DNA from: Mycobacterium kyogaense
GTDB lineage: Bacteria > Actinomycetota > Actinomycetes > Mycobacteriales > Mycobacteriaceae
Reading direction: 5' to 3'
DNA length: 64,000 nt
Assembly (NCBI RefSeq): GCF_003254575.1
Contig: NZ_QJUA01000007.1
Span: 1 to 64,000 of the forward strand
Position 1 is the first letter of the stretch; each line of letters opens with the position of its first letter. The position numbers and the translations under genes are program-made. Under the pieces are notes generated by a model. That model saw only the letters and a program-made list of their open reading frames with translations, ran no database searches and was not told the DNA's origin. This document shows positions 55,704 to 64,000 of this stretch, in pieces.

Positions 55704-57188
55704 ATGCTGCACCAGGACGATCCCCAGTCGTTGGCCACCCTGAAGGACTCGCCTGACGGCTCGGAAGGTCTGGCGCGCAACCAGATCGGCGTACTCGGCA
55801 TCGTGTTCTTCGTCGTCGCCGCTGCCGCACCGCTGACTGTCGTCGTCGCGCTGTTCCCGGTGATCATCGGCTCCGGCAACGGTGTCGGAATCGCGGGCGC
55901 CTTCGTCGCCGTGGCGATAGTGCTGACCATCTTCGCGGTCGGCTATGTCGCCATGAGCAAACACATCACCAACGCGGGCGCGTTCTACGCCTTCATCACC
56001 CGAGGGCTCGGTAGACCGATGGGGCTCGGATCCGCCTCCCTGGCGATCTTCGCCTACAACGCCATCCAGCTCGGGGTCATCGGTGGCTTCGGCTACTACG
56101 CAGCCGAATTCACCTCTCGCCACACCGGTGTCGGCGTGCCGTGGTGGGTCTTCTCGGGGCTTGCGATGGGCGCGTCACTGTTCCTCGGCGTCCGGCAGAT
56201 CCACGCCGGTGCTCGTGTGCTGGCCGTGCTGTTGACGCTGGAGACGGGCGTGATCCTCGTCCTCAACATCGGCATCCTCGTCAACTCACCGAATCCCGTC
56301 AGTGACTACTCGTTCGAACCCTTCGCTCCGTCAGCGGTGTTCGCCGGTGCGATCGGTGTCGCGCTGATGTTCGCCCACGCCTCCTTCATCGGTTTCGAGG
56401 GCACAGCCATCTACGGCGAAGAAGCCAAAGACCCCAAACGCACCGTCCCTCGCGCGACCTACACCTCGGTGATCTTCATGGGCGTGTTCTACGCCGTCAC
56501 CGCGTTCCTCATCGTGAACTCCGTTGGCGTCGGGAACATCGTCGACCTGGCCGGAAGCGAAGGCGGCAACCTCGTGTTCGCCGTGAGCGACAGCGTTCTC
56601 GGCCGCGCGGGGACCGAAGCCTTCCAACTCCTCGTCATCACCAGCCTGTTCGCCGCGATCCTGACGTTCCACAACAACGTCGCCCGCTATCTGTACTCGC
56701 TGGGCCGCCAGGGCGTCATCTGGAAACGGCTGGGCACCACGCACCCGACCCGCAAGTCACCGGCACTGGCCTGCTACGTGCAGATCGCCATGGTCGCCGT
56801 GGTGGTCGCCGTCTTCGCGATACTGCGCCTCGACCCGTACACCACCTTGTTCACCTGGTGGACGGGCGTCGGCGCGGCCGGCATCATCCTGTTGCAGACC
56901 ATCGCCAGCATCGCGATCTTCGTGTTCTTCCGCCGCTCGACCGTCGACAAGCGACCCTGGAACACCTTCATCGCGCCGCTTCTCGGCGTCGCCGGGCTGC
57001 TGCCGTTCCTCTGGTACGCGATCACGGGCATGGACGTCCTACTCGGCGGAGGAGGGTGGCTGCAGATCACCTTCACCGCCATGCTGTTCGCGTCACTGGC
57101 CATCGGCGTCATCGGCGCCTACGTCATCAAGGCGCGCTCCCCGCAGCGCTATGCCCAGCTGAACTCCACGCTCGGCGATCGGCTCTAG
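55704..57188 (+). CDS. APC-superfamily amino acid/amine permease
   Basis: Encodes 494 residues with GAAGGA before the ATG. Twelve hydrophobic helices fit the amino acid-polyamine-organocation family. The first helix carries the substrate-binding glycine region (GIVFFVVAAAAPLTVVVALF), and helix 6 is the usual HASFIGFEGTAIYGEEAKDP block. It presumably imports the amine or amino acid broken down by the cluster. It is the last gene of the plus arm and faces the convergent rhomboid gene four bases later. Confidence 0.92.
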   Translation: MLHQDDPQSLATLKDSPDGSEGLARNQIGVLGIVFFVVAAAAPLTVVVALFPVIIGSGNGVGIAGAFVAVAIVLTIFAVGYVAMSKHITNAGAFYAFITRGLGRPMGLGSASLAIFAYNAIQLGVIGGFGYYAAEFTSRHTGVGVPWWVFSGLAMGASLFLGVRQIHAGARVLAVLLTLETGVILVLNIGILVNSPNPVSDYSFEPFAPSAVFAGAIGVALMFAHASFIGFEGTAIYGEEAKDPKRTVPRATYTSVIFMGVFYAVTAFLIVNSVGVGNIVDLAGSEGGNLVFAVSDSVLGRAGTEAFQLLVITSLFAAILTFHNNVARYLYSLGRQGVIWKRLGTTHPTRKSPALACYVQIAMVAVVVAVFAILRLDPYTTLFTWWTGVGAAGIILLQTIASIAIFVFFRRSTVDKRPWNTFIAPLLGVAGLLPFLWYAITGMDVLLGGGGWLQITFTAMLFASLAIGVIGAYVIKARSPQRYAQLNSTLGDRL

Positions 57189-57192
57189 CCGG

Positions 57193-58056
57193 TCACAGCC
57201 CGAACATCGCCCGCAGGTCTGCCGTTCTCCACAGCACGATCGCGACGATCAGCACCAGCACCGCGGTGCAGGCCCCGGCCTGGACCGCGGTGCGCTGGGC
57301 CCGCGGCGCGTACGCGAAGGCCGCGGCCACCGCGGCGCCGGTGATCAGCCCACCGATGTGGCCCTGCCAGCTGATGTTCTGGCCGCTGATCAAGGGGAAG
57401 ACGAACGTGAACGCCAGGTTGAGGACGATCACCGCGATGACTCCGCGCACGTCCATGTTCAGTTTCTTGCCGACGACGAACGTCGCGCCGAACAACCCGA
57501 ACACCGCCCCCGAGGCACCCGCGGTCAACGCGTTGAGCGTAAGCAGGTAGGCCAGCGCCGCGCCGCCGAGCGCGCTGAGCAGGTACAGCGCCCCGAACCG
57601 CAGCCGGCCCAGCGCCATCTCCAGCGGCGGGCCGACGAAGTAGAGGGCCAGCATGTTGAACGCGATGTGGGCCACCCCGAAGTGCAGGAACGCCGAGGTC
57701 AGCAGCCGGTACCACTCGCCGTCGGCGACCGCGACGGGCCACAGCGCGAGCGCGCGTTCCGTGCCGGGCACCGCCATCTGCAGTACGAACATGGCGACGT
57801 TGAGACCGATCAGCGTGTAGGTGACCACCGGCGTCGCCGACCGGCGTGCGACCGCGCCGAACGGTGTCGTGGCCTGCCGCACCGAGCGCGCCCCGGCGCC
57901 GACGCACTCGGCGCACTGATGGCCGACCGCGGCGCTGTGCATGCACTCGCCACAGATGGGGCGGTTGCAGCGAGTGCAGCCGACGTAGGTCGGCCTGTCG
58001 GGATGCCGGTAGCAGTACGCGGGCGGCGGCGGGGGCGGGTAGCCGGGCTGGTTCAC
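57193..58056 (-). CDS. Rhomboid-family intramembrane serine protease with N-terminal zinc finger
   Basis: Encodes 287 residues from a GTG overlapping the previous stop. A Pro-rich start (MNQPGYPPPPPPAYCYRHPD) leads into a B-box-like zinc finger (C-x2-H, C-x2-C, C-x2-C and H-x-C-x2-C spacing: VGCTRCNRPICGECMH, GHQCAEC). Six helices follow, with the catalytic Ser in AGASGAVFGLFGA and His in GHIGGLITGAAV, plus the GVAHIAFNMLALYF block. This is the mycobacterial Rv0110-like rhomboid. It cleaves transmembrane substrates; targets are unknown. It is coupled to the glyoxalase-fold gene upstream. Confidence 0.92.
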   Translation of the reverse strand: MNQPGYPPPPPPAYCYRHPDRPTYVGCTRCNRPICGECMHSAAVGHQCAECVGAGARSVRQATTPFGAVARRSATPVVTYTLIGLNVAMFVLQMAVPGTERALALWPVAVADGEWYRLLTSAFLHFGVAHIAFNMLALYFVGPPLEMALGRLRFGALYLLSALGGAALAYLLTLNALTAGASGAVFGLFGATFVVGKKLNMDVRGVIAVIVLNLAFTFVFPLISGQNISWQGHIGGLITGAAVAAAFAYAPRAQRTAVQAGACTAVLVLIVAIVLWRTADLRAMFGL

Positions 58057-58457
58057 AGGGTGCCGAACAGTTCGATGTGGTTGCCGTCGGGGTCTGCGAC
58101 GAACATGAAGCCCATGCCGGGCACCGGCGCGAACTCGGTCGGTCCCTCGACGATCTCGTACGGCGATGCCTCGAAGGCAGCCGCGACGGCACGGAGCCCG
58201 GTGACCCCGATCGTGAAGTACCGCAGGCCCGCCTGGGCGCGGCCGCCACCGGGCACGGCCGGTGCCGGCGGGGTGTCGTAGGTGACGAGCTTGAGCACGC
58301 TGTTGCCGAGCGAGTAGCGGCGTTGTGAGCCGCCCTCGAACGCGATCTCGCCCTGCGGCTCGAGTTCGAGGAACCCCTCGTAGAACGCGACCATCGCCTC
58401 GAGGTTCGTGGTGACGAGCCCCACCTCGATCCCGGGCATCAGCAGATCCAGCTTCAC
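58053..58457 (-). CDS. Glyoxalase/VOC-superfamily protein
   Basis: Encodes 134 residues from the GTG at 58457 (MKLDLLMPGIEVGLVTTNLE). Two beta-alpha-beta-beta-beta modules are visible; the metal-ligand positions are Glu in PGIEVGL-like and EIVEG segments and the final DPDGNHIELFGTL. This is a member of the vicinal-oxygen-chelate superfamily: lyases, dioxygenases, resistance or binding proteins. No specific activity can be given. It overlaps the rhomboid start by four bases (GTGA). Confidence 0.85.
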   Translation of the reverse strand: MKLDLLMPGIEVGLVTTNLEAMVAFYEGFLELEPQGEIAFEGGSQRRYSLGNSVLKLVTYDTPPAPAVPGGGRAQAGLRYFTIGVTGLRAVAAAFEASPYEIVEGPTEFAPVPGMGFMFVADPDGNHIELFGTL

Positions 58458-58737
58458 GGGAACCAAATTAGCCGTAGCGACATAACGATTCGGACACAAC
58501 GCACATCACGATCACCTAAGAGGGTGCCCCGAATTCTGAGAAGCCTCAGCGATGACCCAACGTCAGAGGCGGTTTCGCCGCTGTTTTGAGGCCGATCTCA
58601 CGCCGCGACCCTGTAACACCGGCGGGGTCTCCGCCGCGCGAACTGATGCTCGGTTTCAGCCCCTCAGAACGCGGTTACCGTGGAATGCGGGCGGGGAAAA
58701 GCACCACCAACGAGATCTGAGAAGGACCAGAATCACC
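58458..58737. other. Intergenic region with several short hairpins
   Basis: 280 bases between divergent genes. Small inverted repeats are CTGAGAAGCCTCAG near 58537, GGCGGTTTCGCCGC near 58570 and CGGCGG-N5-CCGCCG near 58620. No IdeR iron box or other known operator was recognised before the haemophore gene. GAAGGA lies before the ATG at 58738. Confidence 0.6.
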
Positions 58738-59142
58738 ATGAATTCCAGTGCTATCAGCGTGCGCAAGAATGTGGCCCGCATCGGGGCGGCGGCTGTCTTC
58801 GGCGGGCTTGCTGTCGCAGGTGTTGCCGCGCCTGTCGCATCGGCCCAGCCCGGCGACGGCTGCAGCGCCAGCCAGGTCGCGGGCACCGTGGGTTCGGCGA
58901 CCACCGCGGCGCGCCAGTACCTCGACAGCCATCCCGGCGCCAACCAGGTCGTGACGGCCGCGATGCATCAGTCTCGCCCCGAGGCCGAGGCCAACCTGCG
59001 CGGCTACTTCACCGCCAACCCGGGTGAGTACTACGACCTGCGGGGCATCCTGGCGCCGATCGGCGACACCCAGCGCACCTGCAACGTCACCGTGCTGCCG
59101 GCCGATCTGCAGTCGGCCTACAACACCTTCATGGCGGGCTGA
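58738..59142 (+). CDS. Haemophore-like secreted protein (MHB domain)
   Basis: Encodes 134 residues: a signal peptide (RKNVARIGAAAVFGGLAVAG, cleaved after ASA), then a small helical domain with two cysteines (DGCSASQVAGTVGSATTAAR and TQRTCNVTVLPADLQSAYNT) and the motif LDSHPGANQVVTAAMHQS, followed by LRGYFTANPGEYYDLRGILA. This is the mycobacterial haemophore family, which includes Rv0203, a secreted heme carrier working with MmpL transporters. The histidine-bearing AMHQ and SHPG stretches may take part in heme contact, by inference. The following two genes also encode exported or envelope-associated proteins. Confidence 0.85.
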   Translation: MNSSAISVRKNVARIGAAAVFGGLAVAGVAAPVASAQPGDGCSASQVAGTVGSATTAARQYLDSHPGANQVVTAAMHQSRPEAEANLRGYFTANPGEYYDLRGILAPIGDTQRTCNVTVLPADLQSAYNTFMAG

Positions 59143-59230
59143 CGCCGCCTCGACCGTCAGGCGCTGCGGCGGCGGGTTCACGCCCGCCGCCGCAGCACTT
59201 AGACTGGCTTGCTATGAGGCTGGTTTTCTC

Positions 59231-59668
59231 ATGAGATTCCTGCGTACGACCGTCGCTGCGGTGCTGACCTGCTCCTGCGTCGCAGCACCGCTGGCCCACG
59301 CTCAGCCCGCGCCGCCCGCTCCCGCACCCGCACCGGCGGCTGACGGTCCCAAGACCACCATCGACGGCAATGGGTCGTACGCGGTGGGCAAGGACATCGC
59401 CCCCGGGGTGTACTCCTCCGCCGGCCCCGTCGACAACGGCGCGTGTTATTGGAAGCGTTCGGCCGGCGACAAGCTGGTCGACAACGCGCTGACCAAGAAG
59501 CCGGCGTTCGTCCAGATCGATGCGACCGACACTTCGTTCACCACCACCGACTGCCAAACCTGGCAGCTCACCAACGCCCCGATGCCGCCTCAGCCGGGGC
59601 CCGGCGACCTGCTGGGTGCCCTGACCCAGGCCATCGGCAGCGGCATGTTCAACGGGGGCCCGCGCTGA
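59231..59668 (+). CDS. Secreted protein of unknown function
   Basis: Encodes 145 residues from an ATG at 59231. The signal peptide (MRFLRTTVAAVLTCSCVAAP, cleaved after AHA) is followed by a Pro/Ala linker and a small beta-rich domain (GNGSYAVGKDIAPGVYSSAG, NGACYWKRSAGDKLVDN, TDCQTWQLTN) with two cysteines that likely pair. The layout resembles secreted mycobacterial proteins that carry the sequence YxVGxDIxPGxYxS. No enzyme motif. It ends 56 bases before the serine hydrolase start and may be co-transcribed. Confidence 0.78.
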   Translation: MRFLRTTVAAVLTCSCVAAPLAHAQPAPPAPAPAPAADGPKTTIDGNGSYAVGKDIAPGVYSSAGPVDNGACYWKRSAGDKLVDNALTKKPAFVQIDATDTSFTTTDCQTWQLTNAPMPPQPGPGDLLGALTQAIGSGMFNGGPR

Positions 59669-59724
59669 GCCCAGCTGCGGGCACCCTCGACGGCCGGATC
59701 GCCGTTCCCGCCGACCTCGACGCC

Positions 59725-60915
59725 GTGACGTCGGTCGGCGCCGAAGATCACACGGGCGTCGACGCCGCCTCCGTCGAGCGGATCTGGCAGGCGGCGCGGC
59801 ACTGGTACGCGGCGGGCATGCAGCCGGCGATCCAGGTGTGCATCCGCCGCGACGGCCGCACCGTGCTCGACCGCGCGATAGGGCACGCCCGAGGCAACGG
59901 ACCCGCTGACCCGCCTGACGCCGAGAAGGTCGTCGTCGGCACCGACACCCCGTTCTGCGTCTACTCCGCGGCCAAGGCGATCACCACGACCGTCGCGCAC
60001 ATGCTCGTCGAGCGCGGTGTGTTCTCTCTCGACGACCGCGTGTGCGACTACCTGCCGACCTACACCAGCCACGGCAAGGACCGCACCACCATCAGGCATG
60101 TGATGACGCACAGCGCGGGCGTGCCGTTCGCCACCGGGCCCCGCCCCGACCTGCGCCGCATGAACGACAGCGAGTACGCCCGGGAGATGCTGGGCCAGCT
60201 CAAGCCGATCCATCCTCCCGGTCTGGTGCACATCTACCACGGCCTCACCTGGGGTCCGTTGATGCGCGAGATCATCGGTGCGGCGGCGGGCCGCAACATC
60301 CGCGACATCCTGCACGACGAGATCCTGGCCCCGCTGGGCTTTCGGTGGACGAATTACGGTGTTGCGTCAGAAGATGTTCCGTTGGTGGCGCCCAGCCACG
60401 TCACCGGGAAGCCGCTGCCCCCGCCGATCGCGAAGGCGTTCAAGATCGCTGTCGGCGGCACCCCGCAGCGGATCATCCCGTTCTCCAACACACCGGAGTT
60501 CCTCACCAGCGTGATCCCGTCGTCGAGCACTGTGTCCAACGCCCACGAGCTGTCCCGGTTCGCCGAGATCCTCTGTCGCGGAGGCGAACTCGACGGTGTT
60601 CGAGTGATGTCACCGGCGACGCTGCAGGCGGCGACCAGAGAGGCGCGCCGCTTACGGCCGGATCTGGCGACGGGACTGCAGCCGATGCGGTGGGGTACCG
60701 GATACATGCTGGGCTCCAAGCGATTCGGGCCGTTCGGCCGCAACGCTCAGGGCGCCTTCGGCCACACCGGCCTGACCGACATCGCGGTGTGGGCCGATCC
60801 CCAGCGGGCACTGTCGGTCGCGGTAGTGAGCAGCGGTAAGCCGAGTGGGCACAAAGAGGCGAAGCGCTACCCGCAGCTGCTGGACCGGATCAACGCCGAG
60901 ATGGCTCGGATCTGA
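59725..60915 (+). CDS. Beta-lactamase-family serine hydrolase
   Basis: Encodes 396 residues from the GTG at 59725, the first plausible start after the previous stop. The SxxK motif is CVYSAAKAITT with the nucleophilic Ser, the Tyr motif is HIYHGLTWGPL and the third motif lies in GAFGHTGLTDIAVW. The pattern is that of class C beta-lactamase/esterase-like (LACTB/EstB) proteins such as mycobacterial Lip-type esterases. No signal peptide. It is followed by a short hairpin. Confidence 0.85.
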   Translation: MTSVGAEDHTGVDAASVERIWQAARHWYAAGMQPAIQVCIRRDGRTVLDRAIGHARGNGPADPPDAEKVVVGTDTPFCVYSAAKAITTTVAHMLVERGVFSLDDRVCDYLPTYTSHGKDRTTIRHVMTHSAGVPFATGPRPDLRRMNDSEYAREMLGQLKPIHPPGLVHIYHGLTWGPLMREIIGAAAGRNIRDILHDEILAPLGFRWTNYGVASEDVPLVAPSHVTGKPLPPPIAKAFKIAVGGTPQRIIPFSNTPEFLTSVIPSSSTVSNAHELSRFAEILCRGGELDGVRVMSPATLQAATREARRLRPDLATGLQPMRWGTGYMLGSKRFGPFGRNAQGAFGHTGLTDIAVWADPQRALSVAVVSSGKPSGHKEAKRYPQLLDRINAEMARI

Positions 60916-60929
60916 TTACCGGACTCTCC

Positions 60930-60941
60930 CCCGCAAGCGGG
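60930..60941. terminator. Short GC hairpin within a CTCCCCCGCAAGCGGGAGG stretch
   Basis: CCCG and CGGG flank CAAG just after the serine hydrolase stop, with partly complementary CTC/GAG flanks. The convergent molybdenum hydroxylase ends 65 bases further on. It may serve as a terminator and resembles a phrase often seen in mycobacterial intergenic DNA. Confidence 0.4.
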
Positions 60942-61005
60942 AGGTGCCCCCACAACGCGACTCGTACCTCGCCGCTTGATCGTCGTCCGGCGGGTCCAGA
61001 GGGGC

Positions 61006-63162
61006 TCACAGCAGCGCCTCCACCGTGATCGGCAGCTCGGTCACCCGCCGGCCCGTCGCGTTGAAGACTGCATTTGCGATCGCCGCAGGCACGCCGACGA
61101 TGACCACCTCCCCCAGCCCTTTGACACCGATGGGGTCGGCGATCATGTCCTCCCCGGTGAGGAACGCGGCGTCGAGTTCGGGCACATCGGCATTGACGGG
61201 TACCAGGTAATCGGCCATGTCGGCGTTGACGATCCGGCCGTCGCGGTGGTCGAGGTGGGTGGCCTCCAGCAGCGCCATCCCGATACCGCCCACCATGCCG
61301 CCGATGGCCTGGCTGTGCGCCAGCATCGGGTTGATCACCCGTCCGGCGTCGTAGCACCCGTAGATCCGGCGCACCCGCACAGTCCCGAGCAGCTCGTCGA
61401 CCGCGACCTCGGCGAAGACCGCGCCGTAGGCGTTCATCGAGAAGCGGGTGTTCGCGTCGTCCGGCGCCCAGTCATAGCGCGCCTCGAGCTGGGGCCAGTC
61501 CCGCCGTCGCAACAGATCCTGGTAGGACTCACCGCGGCCAGGGTCGGTCCGGGCTGACATCCGGCCATCCGTGACCGTGACGGCCTCAGGAGACAGTCCG
61601 TTCAGCGGCGAGCCGGGATCCACCACCGCGGTCCGTACCAGCCGGTCTCGCAGCATGACGCCGGCATGGTTCACTGCCGACCCGACGCTGGCCATCGTCA
61701 TCGAGCCTGCGTGGATCGGAGCGGGCGGCATCCGCGAATCGCCGAGGTCGAAGCGGACCCGGTTCATCGGCAGGGCCAGCGCATCGGCGGCCATCTGGGT
61801 CATGGAGGTGTAGGTGCCCGGCCCCATGTCACTGGTGGCGGTGTCGAATTCGGCTGTGCCGTCCGCGTTCACCTTCGCGTGCACCGAGCACCGGTTGCGG
61901 TTGGTGTGGTAAATCGCTGCGGCCGTGCCCATTCCGATCAACTGGGTGCCATCGCGCACAGTCCGCGGCTGCTGACTGCGCCGCGACCACCCGAATGTCG
62001 CGGCACCCTGGCTGAAGCACTCGGTGAGCCGCCGAGTGGAGAACGGCCGCCCCTCCTCCTGATCGCGGTCGGGCTCGTTGCGCTGACGAAGCTCGATGGG
62101 GTCGATACCGAGCCGGTGCGCCAGATCATCCACACCGGACTCCAGCGCGAAGGCGCCGGTGGTGTCGCCCGGACCGCGCATGTAGGTCGGCGAATTCACG
62201 TCCAGCGGCACCACCCGGTACGTCGAGCGCATGTTCGGGGCGGCGTACTGCATCCGCGGCGCACCGACGATGCCGTCCTCGTAACCGATGTCGCGCGAGG
62301 TCTCGACCCGCCCCTCGTGGACGATCACCGAGATGCGTCCGGTGCGGTCGGCGCCGATCGCCAGCCGCTGCCGGCTCGTCGGCCGGTACCCGACGGTGGT
62401 GTAAAACTGCTTGCGCGTCAGCATCAGCTTGACCGGGCGGCGCACCTGCTTGGCCGCGAACGCCGCCAGCAGCTGGTGCGGCCAGACCCGGCCCGCCGAG
62501 CCGAAGGCACCGCCCACGAACGGCGAGATCAGCCGCACCTGCTCGGCCGGCAGCCCGAACGCCTCGGCGTAGGCCTCCTGGGATCGCGCGACCGCCTGGG
62601 TCTTGTCCCACACGGTCAGCCCGTCACCGTCCCAGCGGGCGATGGTGGCGGGGATCTCCATCGAGTTGTGGTTGTTGCGCTCGATCGCGTAGGTCAGGTC
62701 GGACACCACCGCAGCGGTCCGCAGTGCGGCGTCGGCATCACCGCGGCTGTAGTCCCTTGTGCGGGTGCTCGGTTGCGGAACCGCTTGCGGCGCATCGATG
62801 TCGGTCACCGAAGGTCCCGGCGAGTAGTCGACGGTGACCAGCGATGCGGCGTGGGCGGCGGCTTCCAGCGTGGCGGCGACGACGATCGCCACCGGCTGGC
62901 CGAACGAGGCCACCTGAGTGGGGTCGTACGGCAGCTTCACCCCGCCGAAGTCGGTCAGGACAGCCACCACGTCGGGTTGGCCCTTCGCCTCGGCGGCGTC
63001 GATGCGGCCGACGCCGCCCCGCGCCACGGTGGCGCCGACCAGTGCGGCGTACAGCACATCCGGAATCGGGTGGTCGGCCGCGTAGGCGGCCTTGCCGGTG
63101 ACCTTGAGGCGTCCGTCGACCCGGGTGATGGGTTGTCCGGCGACGGGCCGCGCTCCACTCAT
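61006..63162 (-). CDS. Molybdopterin-binding subunit of a xanthine-dehydrogenase-family aldehyde oxidoreductase (PaoC/YagR-like)
   Basis: Encodes 718 residues. The N-terminal domain (VTGKAAYAADHPIPDVLYAA) and the molybdopterin domains (RNNHNSMEIPATIARWDGDG, FVGGAFGSAGRVWPHQLLAA, PNMRSTYRVVPLDVNSPTYM, RGPGDTTGAFALESGVDDLA) fit the large subunit; the catalytic Glu lies in GVKGLGEVVIVG near the end. The length matches E. coli PaoC, which oxidises aromatic aldehydes. Its start overlaps the FAD subunit stop (ATGA). The 2Fe-2S subunit gene should lie just outside the window. The substrate is unknown. Confidence 0.93.
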   Translation of the reverse strand: MSGARPVAGQPITRVDGRLKVTGKAAYAADHPIPDVLYAALVGATVARGGVGRIDAAEAKGQPDVVAVLTDFGGVKLPYDPTQVASFGQPVAIVVAATLEAAAHAASLVTVDYSPGPSVTDIDAPQAVPQPSTRTRDYSRGDADAALRTAAVVSDLTYAIERNNHNSMEIPATIARWDGDGLTVWDKTQAVARSQEAYAEAFGLPAEQVRLISPFVGGAFGSAGRVWPHQLLAAFAAKQVRRPVKLMLTRKQFYTTVGYRPTSRQRLAIGADRTGRISVIVHEGRVETSRDIGYEDGIVGAPRMQYAAPNMRSTYRVVPLDVNSPTYMRGPGDTTGAFALESGVDDLAHRLGIDPIELRQRNEPDRDQEEGRPFSTRRLTECFSQGAATFGWSRRSQQPRTVRDGTQLIGMGTAAAIYHTNRNRCSVHAKVNADGTAEFDTATSDMGPGTYTSMTQMAADALALPMNRVRFDLGDSRMPPAPIHAGSMTMASVGSAVNHAGVMLRDRLVRTAVVDPGSPLNGLSPEAVTVTDGRMSARTDPGRGESYQDLLRRRDWPQLEARYDWAPDDANTRFSMNAYGAVFAEVAVDELLGTVRVRRIYGCYDAGRVINPMLAHSQAIGGMVGGIGMALLEATHLDHRDGRIVNADMADYLVPVNADVPELDAAFLTGEDMIADPIGVKGLGEVVIVGVPAAIANAVFNATGRRVTELPITVEALL

Positions 63163-64000
63163 GGCATATCAGCCACGGTCGCGAGCTGACGTTCGACGGT
63201 CCGCTTGGTCAGTTCGACCTTGAACCCGTTCTCCGACAGCGGCTTTGCCCCGTCGGCGGCCAGAGCGCCGGCCTCCGACCACAGCCGGGCGCTGGGACGC
63301 TGTCCCGCCAGCGCCGCTTCGACCGACGGCAGGCGCCACGGCACCGTGCCGACGCCGCCGACGGCGACGCGGGCACTGCGGATCACCCCGCCGGAGAGGT
63401 CCATCGCCACCGCAGCGGATGTCAGTGCGAACTCGTAGGACTCCCGATCGCGCACCTTCAGGTAACCCGACCGTGCGGCCGCTGCCGTGACCGGCACCTC
63501 GAGCGCGACGATGAGGGCACCGGGCGGCAGGTTGTGTTCCTGGTCCGGCCGGCTGCCCGGTTGGCGAAAGAAGTCGGCCAGCCGGATCGTCTGATCGCCG
63601 TCTCGGTTTCGAACGACCACAGCGGCGTCGAGAGCCACCAGGGCAACGGCCAGGTCGGACGGGTGGGTGGCGACGCACGCGTCGCTGGTGCCGAGGATGG
63701 CGTGGTGGCGGTTGCGGCCGCCGATGGCCGCGCACCCGGCGCCGGGGGTGCGCCGGTTGCATGCCGCGGTCACGTCGCGGAAGTACAGGCACCTCGGCCG
63801 CTGCATCAGATTGCCGCCGATCGACGCCATGTTGCGTAGTTGCGCCGACGCGCTGAGTTCCAAGGCCTGGGTGATGACGGGGAACCGCTGCCGCACATCG
63901 GCATGCGCGGCGAGCTCCGACATCCGCACGAGCGCACCGACACGCAGCCGTGACCCGTCCAGTGAGATGTCGCGGTAGGGCAGGGCGTTGATGTCGACGA
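63159..64000 (-). CDS. FAD-binding subunit of the molybdenum hydroxylase (PaoB/YagS-like), 5' end outside window
   Basis: The minus frame is open to the right edge, so the N-terminus is missing. Visible are the FAD pocket (LRVGALVRMSELAAH, LSASAQLRNMASIGGNLMQR) and the Cys-rich insert RPRCLYFRDVTAACNRRTPG with AGCAAIGG, which in PaoB-type subunits holds an extra 4Fe-4S cluster. The CO-dehydrogenase-flavoprotein C-terminal domain follows (GYLKVRDRESYEFALTSAAV). It passes electrons from the molybdenum centre to FAD. Overlaps the large subunit by four bases. Confidence 0.92.
   Translation of the reverse strand, partial: VDINALPYRDISLDGSRLRVGALVRMSELAAHADVRQRFPVITQALELSASAQLRNMASIGGNLMQRPRCLYFRDVTAACNRRTPGAGCAAIGGRNRHHAILGTSDACVATHPSDLAVALVALDAAVVVRNRDGDQTIRLADFFRQPGSRPDQEHNLPPGALIVALEVPVTAAAARSGYLKVRDRESYEFALTSAAVAMDLSGGVIRSARVAVGGVGTVPWRLPSVEAALAGQRPSARLWSEAGALAADGAKPLSENGFKVELTKRTVERQLATVADMP

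Overview
The window is high-GC actinobacterial DNA, most likely from a rapidly growing mycobacterium (Mycolicibacterium-type). The evidence is MspA-family secreted porin-like proteins, CYP138 next to a TetR regulator and MsrA, maltokinase, a GH65 phosphorylase/beta-phosphoglucomutase pair, an MHB-type haemophore, a KstR-type operator, a mycobacterial LexA box, a truncated 13E12 (DUF222) gene, F420-type oxidoreductases, many GTG/TTG starts and dense ATGA/GTGA translational coupling. No rRNA, tRNA, CRISPR array or intact mobile element was seen. Gene density is very high and few gaps exceed 250 bases.

Layout, left half. 1-2621 (minus): sterol-type operon (NTF2-like protein, SDR, FAD oxidoreductase), divergent from a secreted alpha/beta hydrolase across a perfect KstR motif. 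3646-6616: msrB-msrA, CYP138 and its TetR. 6745-12128: envelope and secreted proteins (a tandem-repeat protein, a Pro-rich protein, two MspA-like proteins, a secreted protein, a PknH-sensor-like lipoprotein), with a PhoP-box-like site between the divergent groups. 12125-16560: a compact TetR-controlled cluster of two SAM methyltransferases, an alpha/alpha-toroid (prenyltransferase/cyclase-like) protein and a GT4 glycosyltransferase, with the same 12-bp operator at both promoters. 16619-18979: a PPOX flavin protein, an SOS-boxed DUF222 fragment and an acyl-CoA dehydrogenase. 19323-23027: a four-gene, fully coupled membrane operon with a cupredoxin-like lipoprotein. 23069-30689: PAS-ANTAR protein, pncA, glgX, maltokinase, a HugZ-like protein and pyrE.

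Right half. 30735-34528: an ABC importer of the polyamine/iron/phosphonate type. 34641-38309: a PPOX protein, an ECF sigma factor, a DMT transporter and small proteins. 38338-44189: kup, a GH65 phosphorylase with its sugar-phosphomutase partner, and an LLM oxidoreductase. 44186-57188: a 13-kb divergent catabolic cluster around a FadR-type GntR regulator. The minus arm holds an APH-fold kinase, an AGXT2L-type class III PLP enzyme (the phospho-lyase family), a YdiJ-like FAD/Fe-S dehydrogenase and an SSADH-type ALDH, all with 4-base overlaps. The plus arm holds an aminobutyraldehyde-dehydrogenase-like ALDH, a HapK-like small protein, a FAD oxidoreductase and an APC permease. 57193-64000: a zinc-finger rhomboid protease, a glyoxalase-fold protein, a haemophore, secreted proteins, a serine hydrolase, and a Pao/YagR-type molybdenum hydroxylase running off the right edge.

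The best candidates for undescribed biology are the kinase/phospho-lyase amine-catabolism cluster (44-57 kb), the TetR/GT4/methyltransferase/toroid cluster (12-16.5 kb) and the cupredoxin-containing membrane operon (19-23 kb).
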